From contig CAWFIB010000006.1 of NCBI GenBank assembly GCA_963815775.1, positions 1 to 64,000 of the forward strand: 64,000 bases of DNA, given 5' to 3'. The DNA comes from CAVVDY01 sp963815775. GTDB taxonomy: Bacteria > Acidobacteriota > Terriglobia > Terriglobales > Acidobacteriaceae. Positions 50,946 through 60,178 of the stretch are shown piece after piece. The position numbers and the translations under genes are program-made. Positions within the stretch are counted from its first letter, which is position 1. The number at the start of each line of letters is the position of its first letter. Under the pieces are notes generated by a model. It saw nothing but the letters and a program-made list of their open reading frames with translations, was not told where the DNA came from and searched no databases.

Positions 50946-52343
50946 TTGCACATCACGGTCTTAGGTTGCGGCTATGTCGGTCTGGTGACGGGAACATGTC
51001 TGGCCGAAATTGGCAACACGGTTCTTTGCACCGACAATGATCAGGACAAGATCGAAACCCTCTGCCGAGGTGGGTTGCCCATCTACGAGCCCCATCTGCA
51101 AGATATCGTCGTAGACAATGTCGCAGCGCGGAGACTCACTTTTACCGCCGATCTTGCCGAGGCGGTTCGTTTCGGTGATGTCATCTTCATTTGTGTCGGC
51201 ACGCCTCCGCTGCAGGATGGCGACGCGGACCTCAGCTCCATCGACGGCGCTGCCCGCTTGATCGCATCCCAAGCCCGCAGTTCGAAGCTGATCGTCGAGA
51301 AGAGCACTGTGCCGATGCAGACCGGACAACAGCTCTCGCGTGCGCTCGGCATCTACGGCCGTAACTCAAAGTGGAGCTTCGCGGTTGCCTCCAATCCGGA
51401 ATTCCTGCGCGAAGGTTCGGCCGTGCTCGATTTCCTCCATCCCGACAGGGTGGTGATCGGTGTAAGCGACGAAAGTGCGGAAGCCCAGCTGCGCGAGATT
51501 TATCGGCCGATTCTGTCGCAGCAGTTGCCCCAGTGCCCGGTGCATCAAGGAAAGTGTCCACAGAAGCGGGAGCCGGAGCTTCTGGTCACCAGCATCAACA
51601 GCGCCGAACTGATCAAGCACGCCAGCAATTCGTTTCTGGCTCTGAAGATCTCCTACGCAAACCTTATCGCCGACATTTGCGAAAGTATGGGCGCCGATGC
51701 TGAGGAAGTGACGCGGGGAATGGGCCTGGATCCGCGCATCGGCTCGGCATTCCTGCGTCCCGGCTTGGGATTTGGTGGATTCTGTCTGCCCAAAGACATT
51801 CAGGCTTTCATCCGCCTGGGAGAGAAAGCAGGAGTTGACGTCTCACTGTTACGAGACGCCGAACTGATCAATAAGCGGCGCATCGACCGGTTTCTGGCGA
51901 AGGCCGCGCAGTCGCTTTGGACCTTGAAGGACAAATGCATTGGCGTGCTCGGGCTGGCCTTCAAACCCGATACCGATGACATTCGCTTTGCGCCGGCGAT
52001 GGAGCTCATCCGCAGGCTGCTGGAAGAGAAAGCCCAAGTTCGCGCCTACGACCCCCAGGCCATGGCGAAGACCAGTACGGTCTTTCCATCCCTCCGTTAT
52101 TGTTCCGATCCATATGTCCTGGCCGATGGGGCGGAAGCTCTGATGATCGTGACCGAGTGGGAGAGCTTCAGGCATCTGGACTGGTCGAGAATCGCCAGTC
52201 TGATGCAACGTCCGCTTGTCCTGGACGGACGAAATCTCCTTGATCGAGACGAAATGAAGCGCCTCGGATTCGAGTACCACGCTGTGGGAGTTCCGAGTGT
52301 GGACGCCCCTGAATCGAAGCGCAACCTCGTGCCGGTCTCCTAG
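50946..52343 (+). CDS. ugd: UDP-glucose 6-dehydrogenase
   Basis: I start at the TTG at 50946 (GGGAAGG about 6 bases upstream) because homologues begin one or two residues before the GCGYVGLVTG Rossmann loop; the frame is open to 50904. The 465-residue enzyme oxidises UDP-glucose twice to UDP-glucuronate for capsule or exopolysaccharide. Motifs include SNPEFLREGSAV, the central LKISYANLIADI dimer helix, the catalytic Cys in GFGGFCLPKD, and LGLAFKPDTDDIR at the UDP-binding domain. The canonical Lys and Asn catalytic residues are present. It lies directly before tRNA-Thr. Confidence 0.94.
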   Translation: MHITVLGCGYVGLVTGTCLAEIGNTVLCTDNDQDKIETLCRGGLPIYEPHLQDIVVDNVAARRLTFTADLAEAVRFGDVIFICVGTPPLQDGDADLSSIDGAARLIASQARSSKLIVEKSTVPMQTGQQLSRALGIYGRNSKWSFAVASNPEFLREGSAVLDFLHPDRVVIGVSDESAEAQLREIYRPILSQQLPQCPVHQGKCPQKREPELLVTSINSAELIKHASNSFLALKISYANLIADICESMGADAEEVTRGMGLDPRIGSAFLRPGLGFGGFCLPKDIQAFIRLGEKAGVDVSLLRDAELINKRRIDRFLAKAAQSLWTLKDKCIGVLGLAFKPDTDDIRFAPAMELIRRLLEEKAQVRAYDPQAMAKTSTVFPSLRYCSDPYVLADGAEALMIVTEWESFRHLDWSRIASLMQRPLVLDGRNLLDRDEMKRLGFEYHAVGVPSVDAPESKRNLVPVS

Positions 52344-52383
52344 CCTGCGCAGCGCAGGAAGGAAGCGGTTGGAAGGGTCAGAC

Positions 52384-52459
52384 TGGAGCCGACGATCGGA
52401 CTTGAACCGATGACCTGTCGATTACGAATCGACTGCTCTACCAACTGAGCTACGTCGGC
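52384..52459 (-). tRNA. tRNA-Thr (anticodon CGT)
   Basis: The minus strand gives a complete cloverleaf: GCCGACG with CGTCGGC acceptor arms, D-arm GCTCAGTTGGTAGAGC, anticodon stem GTCGA with TCGAC around TTCGTAA (anticodon CGT), T-arm GGTTCAAGTCC, and an encoded CCA. Confidence 0.97.
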
Positions 52460-52623
52460 CTTGCATCTGATTCTAAATCAGTTCACTCCGTTTGTGGCAG
52501 CCGGCAGCACCACCTTGCCCGCAAACTCACGCTTCTCAGGTTCGAGCTCCAGGTCCAGAAATGCTGGAAGGCATTTTGATTCGGCGGTCTCAGCCCAAGC
52601 GAATAAAGGACGTCCTATGGCGG

Positions 52624-52658
52624 CAAAAACGAGGCCGATACCCGTGGGCACCGGCCTC
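52624..52658 (-). terminator. Intrinsic terminator of the PEP-CTERM gene
   Basis: On the minus strand GAGGCCG and CGGCCTC (plus 52652-52658 and 52631-52637) close a hairpin with additional inner pairing, directly followed by a T-run (plus A-run 52625-52629). It lies about 30 bases after the stop. Confidence 0.85.
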
Positions 52659-52688
52659 AGACGATCCTTAGTTTGCTGCAGGGAAACG

Positions 52689-53360
52689 TCACATCAACTT
52701 GCGACGCACGGTGCCGGCCAAGCCAATCAATCCACTCCCCAGCAGCACGAAGGTTCCTGGCTCTGGGATCGCCTGATACCCAATCAGCGTGCGCAAACCG
52801 ACGCCGTCGGCGCCGTTGCCGAAACCAGTCGTATTGTAGGCCCGGGAGAGAATGTCACCCGGACCGGAACGAGAAAACGCCTCCGCGGCGTTCTGATTGC
52901 TGATCACCAGGTCAAAGAGCAAATTGCCCTGTGCCGGATCGTAGATGAAGGGAGTGGTGAAGTTAAACACCAGGCTGAAGGTGTCCTGCCCGCCGGTGAG
53001 GTTCTCGGAGAAATTCGGGTCGGAGTAGACGTCCGTGAGTGGGATGATGAAATTCGAGTCCAGGTCCGAAGACAAGTTCCCGACGCCCACCATGGTCGTG
53101 GTCATTCGAAGATCAACGTTGGCGGAGTATAGAAGGCTATCCTGGGGCGAGAATGCCAGCGACGTGATCTCTACCGGTCCGCTGAACAAGGACGACGAAT
53201 AGACCTCCTGATATCGTCCGCTCCCTGAGTTTGATCCAAAGGGGATCACGTTGAATGCGACGTGCCCACCGGCGTTTTCCGCGAGGATGGTGTCCGCATA
53301 AGCATTGCTGAAGGACAACACCATGGCAAAAAGCGAAATCACAAGCAGACATTTCTTCAT
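52689..53360 (-). CDS. PEP-CTERM sorted extracellular protein
   Basis: I start at the ATG at 53360 (AGGAGG upstream). The 223-residue product has a signal peptide (MKKCLLVISLFAMVLSFSNAYA), a strand-rich mature part of about 170 residues without recognised enzymatic motif, and the PEP-CTERM signal: IPEPGTFVLLGSGLIGLAG followed by basic TVRRKLM. The tripartite PEP-hydrophobic-basic tail is processed by exosortase during export to the surface matrix. No exosortase gene lies in the window. Function of the mature domain is unknown. Confidence 0.9.
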   Translation of the reverse strand: MKKCLLVISLFAMVLSFSNAYADTILAENAGGHVAFNVIPFGSNSGSGRYQEVYSSSLFSGPVEITSLAFSPQDSLLYSANVDLRMTTTMVGVGNLSSDLDSNFIIPLTDVYSDPNFSENLTGGQDTFSLVFNFTTPFIYDPAQGNLLFDLVISNQNAAEAFSRSGPGDILSRAYNTTGFGNGADGVGLRTLIGYQAIPEPGTFVLLGSGLIGLAGTVRRKLM

Positions 53361-53724
53361 ACTGCTCTCCTCCTGACGATAGAGATTGCCGTTCTTTTCC
53401 GGGTGCCGCCATTGTCCTCCCAAGCCCTCAGGAAAGCAACAGGTTTTGCTCATAGTGGCACTGTTGTTTTTCGTGGAGACGGCAGAGCACAGGTTTTCAT
53501 GAATTGGGCGCCATTCTGTTGATCTCTCGGACCCATATTTCAGTGGAAGTAGACTCGTTTTGGCAGGAGAACGTAGGGTAGGTGATTAGGAATCGACTGA
53601 TTCACGTTGCTAGAGCGTGGTGTAACCCCCCGGTTTTCCACCGCCGTAGCCAGATTTACACTTGCGGACCGCTCGTTGTCCGCTGGATAATTTAACCAGG
53701 CTCTGATTGCGCTTCCGACCCTGA
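53361..53724. other. Divergent intergenic region
   Basis: The 364 bases between the PEP-CTERM gene and the HTH/TPR gene should hold both promoters. No convincing coding frame, repeat or RNA was recognised. Confidence 0.35.
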
Positions 53725-54618
53725 ATGATGAGATACGGTCGAGCGGACGTTCTGCGAATTCTGCATGTTAGCGCCAGGCAACTGGCCGGCTGGCAAAGGG
53801 CGGGGCTCGTTCCCATCTGCGAGGAGTTCTCCTTCGCTGACCTTCAGCAAATCAAACAGATCCGTGATCTACGGGCGAAGCAGGTGCGTCCTGCGGTGAT
53901 TCGCGAGTCGCTGGAGGCCATGCAGAAGCAGGTCGCCGGGATGGAGAACCCATTCCGCGAGGCCAGCGCTTTCAGCGTGGGCAAGCGTGTGGCGTTCAGG
54001 CACAATGGCCGCGCCCTCGAACCGGTGGACGGACAGTACGTGATGGAGTTTGAAACCTCGGGATCGCTGGTCAGCGCAGCGCCTGCTTCTGCAAAGATAA
54101 ACCCCACTGCCAGGCCTGATTCCGCCCACGAATTGTTCGCGCGCGGAGTGTCGCTGGAGGAAAATCCCAGCAACCATGATGAGGCCATCCGCGTCTATCA
54201 CCAGGTCCTCGAACTCGAACCAGAACACCCGGCCGCTCACATCAACCTGGGTACCCTTTACTACAATCGGCAGGAATTCGGCGCCGCTGAAAGGCACTAT
54301 CGGGCTGCGGTCGAGGCCGATCCCCGTTACGCCCTTGCCTATTTCGATCTTGGCAATGTGCTGGATGAGACCGGCCGGTTCAAAGACGCGATCACTGCCT
54401 ACAAGACGGCGATTCAGTTGGCCCCCACCTACGCCGATGCCCACTACAACCTGGCCCTGGCCTACGAGCGCATGCGTGAGCCTCGTCTGGCCCTGCGGCA
54501 TTGGACCGCCTACGTCAAATTCGATCGCAGCGGGCCGTGGTCTACGCATGCTCGCAAACAGATTGCCCGTATCCTCGAAGCCGACGAGCTCAAGCTGGTC
54601 TACAAGCGCCAGAGCTGA
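53725..54618 (+). CDS. MerR-like HTH plus TPR protein
   Basis: The 297-residue protein begins (ATG 53725 or 53728) with a MerR-type winged helix, YGRADVLRILHVSARQLAGW, then FSFADLQQIKQIRDLRAKQV, usually DNA-binding. After a linker come four TPR units from about 140 (HELFARGVSLEENPSNHDEA; AHINLGTLYYNRQEFGAAER; AYFDLGNVLDETGRFKDAIT; AHYNLALAYERMREPRLALR). A MerR head with no ligand-binding dimer but a TPR scaffold suggests a transcription factor controlled by protein contacts. The gene stands alone before an acyl-CoA dehydrogenase, about 100 bases away. The target is unknown. Confidence 0.82.
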   Translation: MMRYGRADVLRILHVSARQLAGWQRAGLVPICEEFSFADLQQIKQIRDLRAKQVRPAVIRESLEAMQKQVAGMENPFREASAFSVGKRVAFRHNGRALEPVDGQYVMEFETSGSLVSAAPASAKINPTARPDSAHELFARGVSLEENPSNHDEAIRVYHQVLELEPEHPAAHINLGTLYYNRQEFGAAERHYRAAVEADPRYALAYFDLGNVLDETGRFKDAITAYKTAIQLAPTYADAHYNLALAYERMREPRLALRHWTAYVKFDRSGPWSTHARKQIARILEADELKLVYKRQS

Positions 54619-54715
54619 AATCCCGCATTGGCGGTCCGGCTTGTTAGTTCGCGCCGGCGGACAGGCTGCGGTGTAAAATCGTTGGTTTCCTAATCCAGCT
54701 CCAAGGATCGTTCTC

Positions 54716-55891
54716 ATGTCATCCGTTGCAACCCAGCACTCTGCTCCTGCTCCTCTCGTGGCGCTCACTGAAGATGAAGTTCTGTTTCGTGATACCGTTC
54801 GCCAGTTCGCCCAGGAATCCATCCAGCCGCACGTAAAGGAGATGGACGAAAAGGGCGTATTCGAGCCGGCACTCATCCGTCAATTCTTCGAACTTGGCTT
54901 GATGGGCATCGAAGTCCCTGAGCAATATGGCGGGGGAAGCGGCACCTTCTTCGAAGCGATTCTGGCGGTCGAAGAACTTTCCGCGGTTGATGCCTCGGCA
55001 GGCGTCGTGGTCGACGTCCAGAACACGCTGGTCAACAACGCCCTCCTGCGCTGGACCACTGACGACCAGAAGAAGCACTATCTGCCGCGCATGTGCTCCG
55101 ACACTGTGGGAGCCTACGCCTTGAGCGAAGCGGGGTCGGGTTCTGACGCCTTTGCTCTGCAGTGCCGCGCCGAACTGAAAGGCGACCAGTACATCCTCAA
55201 TGGACAGAAGCTCTGGATTACCAACGGCAAGGAAGCCGGCGTTTTCATCTTGCTGGCGACCGTGGATCCTGCTGCTGGATACAAGGGCATCACAGCGTTC
55301 ATCGTCGAGAAGGAGTTTCCTGGTTTCACCGTCGGCAAGAAAGAAGACAAATTAGGCATTCGCGCCTCCAGCACCTGCGAGCTGATCCTGGAAGATTGCC
55401 GCGTACCTAAGGCAAACGTCCTTGGTGAAGTCGGCAAGGGCTACAAGATCGCCATTGAGACCCTCAACGAGGGACGCATCGGTATTGGTGCCCAGATGAT
55501 CGGCCTGGCGCGTGGAGCCTGGGAACACGCAGTCAAATACGCCCAGGAGAGAAAACAGTTCGGCAAGGCCATCGCCGAGTTCCAGGGCGTTCAGTTTCAG
55601 ATTGCGCAGATGGCAACCGAGATCGAAGCCGCCCGCATGCTGCTCTACAACTGCGCACGCATGAAGGATGCCGGCATGAACTTCGTGAAGGAAGCGGCTA
55701 TGACCAAGCTCTACTGCTCGCAGGTGGCCGAGCGAGTGGCATCCTTGTGCGTGGAGATTTACGGCGGATACGGATTCACCAAGGACTATCCGGTTGAGAA
55801 ATATTTTCGCGATTCCAAGATTGGCAAGATCTATGAGGGCACTTCAAATATGCAGTTGATGACCATCGCCAAGCTGGTGATGGGGAAGTAA
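54716..55891 (+). CDS. Acyl-CoA dehydrogenase (short/branched-chain type)
   Basis: The 391-residue FAD enzyme introduces a trans double bond into acyl-CoA and passes electrons to ETF. Signature motifs are AYALSEAGSGSDAFAL (FAD contact), KLWITNGKEAG, KLGIRASSTCELILEDC, and the C-terminal CVEIYGGYGFTKDYPVEKYF with IYEGTSNMQL. The Glu of IYEGTS is the likely catalytic base, placing it in the short-chain/2-methyl-branched group. A strong terminator follows. No ETF or enoyl-CoA hydratase lies in the window. Confidence 0.93.
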   Translation: MSSVATQHSAPAPLVALTEDEVLFRDTVRQFAQESIQPHVKEMDEKGVFEPALIRQFFELGLMGIEVPEQYGGGSGTFFEAILAVEELSAVDASAGVVVDVQNTLVNNALLRWTTDDQKKHYLPRMCSDTVGAYALSEAGSGSDAFALQCRAELKGDQYILNGQKLWITNGKEAGVFILLATVDPAAGYKGITAFIVEKEFPGFTVGKKEDKLGIRASSTCELILEDCRVPKANVLGEVGKGYKIAIETLNEGRIGIGAQMIGLARGAWEHAVKYAQERKQFGKAIAEFQGVQFQIAQMATEIEAARMLLYNCARMKDAGMNFVKEAAMTKLYCSQVAERVASLCVEIYGGYGFTKDYPVEKYFRDSKIGKIYEGTSNMQLMTIAKLVMGK

Positions 55892-55922
55892 GTGCGAGTG
55901 TTAATCACCGGCGCGACGGGCG

Positions 55923-55949
55923 AGCGGGCCATCTGCCAGCCCGCTTTTT
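55923..55949 (+). terminator. Intrinsic terminator of the acyl-CoA dehydrogenase gene
   Basis: AGCGGGC (55923-55929) pairs with GCCCGCT (55939-55945) around a 9-base loop and is followed by a T-run, about 32 bases after the stop. Confidence 0.85.
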
Positions 55950-55989
55950 CATTCATGTCGATTCGCAGTGAAGGCTGAGAAAACTCACT

Positions 55990-56373
55990 ATGCTTGGCAG
56001 CCAAAAGATCATTGGAATGGTGCCCATCTCCGATCCTGATCGGGCAAGGGCCTTCTATGTCGGCAAGCTTGGACTGAAGTTTGTGAGCGATGATGGCTTT
56101 GCCCTCGTGCTTGATGCTAATGGCAACATGCTCCGGCTAACCAGGATGCGCGAGGTAAAACCTCAGCCCTTTACCGTCCTGGGCTGGGAGGTTGCAGATA
56201 TTGCTGCTGCTATCCAGCACCTTCGTGATGCGGGAGTAACCTTCGAACGTTACCATGACTTCATGAAGCAGGATGATCTGGGAATCTGGACTGCGCCCGA
56301 TGGTACACGAGTGGCGTGGTTCAAGGATCCGGACGGCAATATTCTCAGCCTTTCCCAGCACCAAGCCAGGTAA
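55990..56373 (+). CDS. VOC-family protein, glyoxalase-like
   Basis: The 127-residue protein is one vicinal-oxygen-chelate domain: GMVPISDPDRARAFYVGKLG at the N-terminus, then ALVLDANGNMLRLTRM. The second half runs FTVLGWEVADIAAAIQHLRD to WFKDPDGNILSLSQH, where the usual second-half metal Glu (in FDPDGNxxE) is replaced by Ser (NILSLSQ). It could be a binding rather than a catalytic VOC protein. It sits alone between two genes on the same strand. Confidence 0.85.
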   Translation: MLGSQKIIGMVPISDPDRARAFYVGKLGLKFVSDDGFALVLDANGNMLRLTRMREVKPQPFTVLGWEVADIAAAIQHLRDAGVTFERYHDFMKQDDLGIWTAPDGTRVAWFKDPDGNILSLSQHQAR

Positions 56374-56588
56374 TAGTTCTAATTTCTGACTGGAATTTAC
56401 ACCCGGTAAGTTAGCGGCCCGCTGCGTCGTATGAAAACCGGACGGTTTGGACTTGTACCGGAACGAATTCTGGGGCCTTACCTTCCCGGTTAACAAGCTG
56501 CGACATCCAATCCGCGCGGCAGGAGTGTATAATCTCGCGCTTACCCGATAAATAGACAGTCTTGACTGTGAGAGGGAGGAAACTGCCA

Positions 56589-58490
56589 TTGCGGAAACGC
56601 TCGATCAGCATACTCGTTGCGCTATTCGCGTTATCGATGTTGGAAAACGGTTGTGGTGGCGGCGCAACGTCTCGATCTGACCAGCAGAACTCCAGGACGG
56701 GCCCATCCATCGTGACCCAGCCTGCGAACGCAACGGTGACCGAAGGGCAAACTGCAACTTTCACGGTGACCGCATCGGGGATTCCTCCGCTCAGTTATCA
56801 ATGGCAGAAGAATGGCGCGAATATTTCCGGCGCCATAGCGGCAGAGTATACGACGCCTGCGACTGAGATCGTTGATAGTGGTTCGCTGTTCCGGGTGCTA
56901 GTGAGCGATAGTAGCGGTTCAACTACAAGCAACAGTGCGGCGCTGACAGTGAATTCGATTCCACCACCTCCCAAGGAAGCGGTTCTTACCTATCACAACG
57001 ACAATGGGCGAACCGGCCAGGATCTGGACGAGACGATTCTCACCCCGCTCAATGTCAACACCTCCCTCTTTGGGAAGGTCGGTTTCCTGCCGGTGACCGG
57101 CCTTGTGTTTGCCGAGCCTCTCTACGTTCCGAACCTGGATATGCTGGGGGAGGTTCACAACGTTGTGTATGTGGTCACCGAGCATGATCTTGTCTACGCC
57201 TTCGATGCCGATACTTTGACCCAACTCTGGCAGGTTTCAGTCCTCGGCCCGAATGAGACGCCAAGCGATGACCGCGGCTGCGATGCCGTTTCGCCTGAGA
57301 TCGGCATCACCTCAACCCCGGTGATCGATCTCAATGCAGGTCCGCATGGGACGATCTTCCTCGTCGCCGCGTCGATGGATGAGAATGGGAAGTATTATCA
57401 CCGCCTGCATGCTCTTGACCTCGCCACAGGTGCGGAACAGAGCGGAAGCCCCACCACGATTCAGGCGACGGTCCCCAGCATGGCCGGCCCTGTGACATTC
57501 GATCCCGCGTCTCACCTTCAGCGCTCAGCCTTGTTGCTGGCTAACGGCGCCATTTACGTGGCCTGGACCTCGCATTGCGATGCCCCAACTTATTACGGGT
57601 GGGTTATGGGTTACAGTGAATCCACCCTGCAGCAGGTTAGCGTTTTTAACGCCGCTCCCAACGGCGTTGGGGATTCAATCTGGATGTCGGCCGCCGGACC
57701 AGCCGCTGACGCGTCAGGAGCCATCTATTTCGTCACCTCCAACGGGAGCTTCGATACGACGCTCGACGCGAATGGCTTCCCGGCCGGCGGCGATTACGGG
57801 AATGCGTTTATGAAGGTCTCGACCCACGGGAACACTCTAAACGTCGCAGATTATTTTACCGTGTACAACACGCTTGCAGAATCCATGATAGACCTTGACC
57901 TTGGATCCGGCGGAGTGCTGCTCGTGCCCGATGTACAGGACAGCGAAGGGAAAACATGGCGGCTGGCGGTCGGTTCGGGAAAAGACGCAAACATTTACGT
58001 GGTAAACCGCGACTCGATGGGCAAGTTTAATCCAGATAACAACAATGCCATCTATCAGGAAATCGACAACGTCTTGTCTTATGGGTCCTATGGAATGCCG
58101 GCATACTTCGACAACACGATTTACTACGGCGGCGCTAATGACTTGTTAAAGGCATTCACAATCTCCAATGCAAAGCTTCTTCCGCAACCGACATCGCAAA
58201 GTTCGACTACCTACGGCTATCCAGGAACGACGCCGAGTATATCCGCTAATGGGAGCTTAAACGGAATTGTCTGGACGGTAGAAAGGGCAGCTACTGTAGA
58301 CGGCGTACACCCGGGCATACTCCACGGCTACGATGCCACGAATCTTGGCAAGGAACTCTACAACAGTGGCCAATCCAACGGACGCGATCAATTTGTCGCC
58401 GGCAAATTCATAACCCCGATGATTGCTCACGGTAAGGTCTATGTCAGCACGCCCACGGGTATTGCCGTCTTTGGCCTGCTCCCCCAGTAA
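56589..58490 (+). CDS. Secreted Ig-like/PQQ-propeller-like protein
   Basis: I start at the TTG at 56589 (GGGAGG about 9 bases upstream; MRKRSISILVALFALSMLENGCGGG), an acidobacterial leader with a cysteine after the hydrophobic core, possibly a lipoprotein although the lipobox is weak. Residues about 35-125 form an Ig-like domain (PSIVTQPANATVTEGQTATF, then LSYQWQKNGANISGA). The remaining 500 residues have repeated NVVYVVTEHDLVYAFDADTL and YVAWTSHCDAPTYYGWVMGY blocks typical of a PQQ-like beta-propeller, ending VYVSTPTGIAVFGLLPQ. No PQQ-dehydrogenase catalytic residues are recognised, so a structural or binding role is most likely. Confidence 0.82.
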   Translation: MRKRSISILVALFALSMLENGCGGGATSRSDQQNSRTGPSIVTQPANATVTEGQTATFTVTASGIPPLSYQWQKNGANISGAIAAEYTTPATEIVDSGSLFRVLVSDSSGSTTSNSAALTVNSIPPPPKEAVLTYHNDNGRTGQDLDETILTPLNVNTSLFGKVGFLPVTGLVFAEPLYVPNLDMLGEVHNVVYVVTEHDLVYAFDADTLTQLWQVSVLGPNETPSDDRGCDAVSPEIGITSTPVIDLNAGPHGTIFLVAASMDENGKYYHRLHALDLATGAEQSGSPTTIQATVPSMAGPVTFDPASHLQRSALLLANGAIYVAWTSHCDAPTYYGWVMGYSESTLQQVSVFNAAPNGVGDSIWMSAAGPAADASGAIYFVTSNGSFDTTLDANGFPAGGDYGNAFMKVSTHGNTLNVADYFTVYNTLAESMIDLDLGSGGVLLVPDVQDSEGKTWRLAVGSGKDANIYVVNRDSMGKFNPDNNNAIYQEIDNVLSYGSYGMPAYFDNTIYYGGANDLLKAFTISNAKLLPQPTSQSSTTYGYPGTTPSISANGSLNGIVWTVERAATVDGVHPGILHGYDATNLGKELYNSGQSNGRDQFVAGKFITPMIAHGKVYVSTPTGIAVFGLLPQ

Positions 58491-58513
58491 AGCAAAGGCA
58501 GCCCCGTTTCGCG

Positions 58514-58545
58514 GGCGATCCGGCTGGTCCCGGGTCGCCTTTTTT
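58514..58545 (+). terminator. Intrinsic terminator
   Basis: GGCGATCCGG (58514-58523) pairs with CCGGGTCGCC (58530-58539) with one G-T wobble and is followed directly by TTTTTT (58540-58545). It lies 24 bases after the stop of the PQQ/Ig-like gene. Confidence 0.9.
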
Positions 58546-58625
58546 AATCTCTACTCTCCCGCCGCCGGCTGGTTCATAATCATAGAGGATTCAAAATTCA
58601 ACCCGCATTCGATAGGGTGTCTTTC

Positions 58626-59837
58626 ATGCCTGTCCAGCAAGCGTTTCAAGTCACGCCCGCCGCGCGAATGGCCAACGTCCGCTATGCCATCCGCGATCTG
58701 GCGGTAGTTGCCGATGAGGTTGCCCGCCAAGGGCACGAGATTCTCTTCCTCAATATTGGCGACCCCTGCAAATTCGACTTTGCCACGCCGCCGCACATGA
58801 TTGAGGCGGTTCACAAGGCCATGCTCGACGGCCATAACAGCTACGGAGATTCGTTGGGTATTCGCCCCGCGGTGATGGCCATTGGGCACGATGCCGAACG
58901 GCGGGGCTTTAAGGAAATCCAGAGCATCTTCGTCGGCTATGGCAGCGGGGAGGTCATTGATAGCTGTCTGACCGCGCTGGTCAATCCTGGCGATAATGTG
59001 CTGACGCCGAGCCCGGAGTATCCGCTGTACGGCGCCGTGCTGGCCAAGTTAGGCGCCGAGCCCAACGCCTACGATCTGGACGAAGCCAACGGCTGGGAGC
59101 CTGATCTTGCTGACCTCAAGCGCCGCATCAATTCGCGCACCAAAGCCATCCTCCTGATCAATCCCAGCAATCCCACTGGCTCGGTCATGTCGCGGCACAC
59201 CCTGGAGCAGATTATCGAGTTGGCCAGGCAGAGTAATCTGTTAATCTTCGCCGACGAAATCTATGACAAGCTGATCTACGCCCCAGGCGCCCGCCACACC
59301 TCCATCGCGACCCTCGCCCAGGACGTGCCGATGGTGACCTTCAACGGTCTATCGAAGGCATACCTGGTTCCGGGCTGGCGTATTGGATGGGCAGTCGCCA
59401 CAGGTCCGCACGAGGTGCTGCATCCCTATCTCGAAGCCGTACATCGGCTGTTGCGGGCTCGCTTGTCGGCCCCGCATCCGTTTCAGCACGCTATCAAGCC
59501 TGCTCTGGAAGGCCCCCAGGAGCACATTGAACTCATGTGCAACAAGTTGCGGCGCCGCGCCCAGCTGACCGCAGACTGGGCTGCGCGCACCCCGCGCGTC
59601 AGCCTCGTCGCGCCTAAGGGGGCCTTCTATGCTCACCCCGCGCTCGATATTCCTGAGGACGACCTGACCTTTGTAACCGCTCTATTGAAGGAGAAGCATG
59701 TGCTGGTGGTGCACGGTTCAGGCTTCGGACAGAAGCCTGGAACTAAGCACATGAGAATCGTGTTCCTGCCGCCGGAGAATGTCTTGCAGGCCGCTTACCA
59801 AAAGATGAGCGAGTTCATGGCCGAGCGATATTCGTAG
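58626..59837 (+). CDS. PLP-dependent aminotransferase (AlaA-like)
   Basis: The protein (about 403 residues; start at ATG 58626 with AGGG 8 bases upstream, alternative GTG 58617) is a fold-type I class I/II aminotransferase. Motifs are LNIGDPCKFDF, GYGSGEVIDSCLTALVNPGD, INPSNPTGSVMS, FADEIYDKLIY and the PLP lysine in FNGLSKAYLVPGWRIGW. The overall pattern is close to the alanine aminotransferase AlaA/YfbQ and aspartate-aminotransferase-like enzymes. It converts pyruvate and glutamate to alanine or a similar pair. It is convergent with the small gene downstream. Confidence 0.9.
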   Translation: MPVQQAFQVTPAARMANVRYAIRDLAVVADEVARQGHEILFLNIGDPCKFDFATPPHMIEAVHKAMLDGHNSYGDSLGIRPAVMAIGHDAERRGFKEIQSIFVGYGSGEVIDSCLTALVNPGDNVLTPSPEYPLYGAVLAKLGAEPNAYDLDEANGWEPDLADLKRRINSRTKAILLINPSNPTGSVMSRHTLEQIIELARQSNLLIFADEIYDKLIYAPGARHTSIATLAQDVPMVTFNGLSKAYLVPGWRIGWAVATGPHEVLHPYLEAVHRLLRARLSAPHPFQHAIKPALEGPQEHIELMCNKLRRRAQLTADWAARTPRVSLVAPKGAFYAHPALDIPEDDLTFVTALLKEKHVLVVHGSGFGQKPGTKHMRIVFLPPENVLQAAYQKMSEFMAERYS

Positions 59838-59856
59838 GGCCGCTAGGTGGCGAGAT

Positions 59857-60105
59857 TTAGCTGGGGCGCTTGCCGCCGCAGCAGCGGATGGTCTCTACGT
59901 CTTCGCCATTGATGGAGACGATTCCGCGGCGCTCCTTCGGAGCTGGCAGCTCTTCCCCTTCCTCGTGGTGAAATGAGGACGCAATCCGCTTGCTCACGGC
60001 GCTCACCTGACGCCGCATCTTGGCCTCAAGCTCGTGGATGCCTGCTTTGGCTCGGTTAAGGCCGCCGGCTGGATCAGAGCCACTGCCCGCGTGATCAACC
60101 CGCAT
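59857..60105 (-). CDS. Small protein of unknown function with C-terminal Cys pair
   Basis: I start at the ATG at 60105 (AGGAGG about 7 bases upstream). The 82-residue product has a helical, charged middle (AGIHELEAKMRRQVSAVSKR) and ends EDVETIRCCGGKRPS, with a vicinal Cys pair. It has no signal peptide or membrane segment. I do not recognise the family. It lies between the aminotransferase and the ABC permease, 73 bases from the latter. Confidence 0.65.
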   Translation of the reverse strand: MRVDHAGSGSDPAGGLNRAKAGIHELEAKMRRQVSAVSKRIASSFHHEEGEELPAPKERRGIVSINGEDVETIRCCGGKRPS

Positions 60106-60178
60106 GTTGATCCTCCTGTTGTGACTATGAAGATGCAAGTGTAATCCCTTTAGATACCCCTGGCGAGAAAAAATCGAA

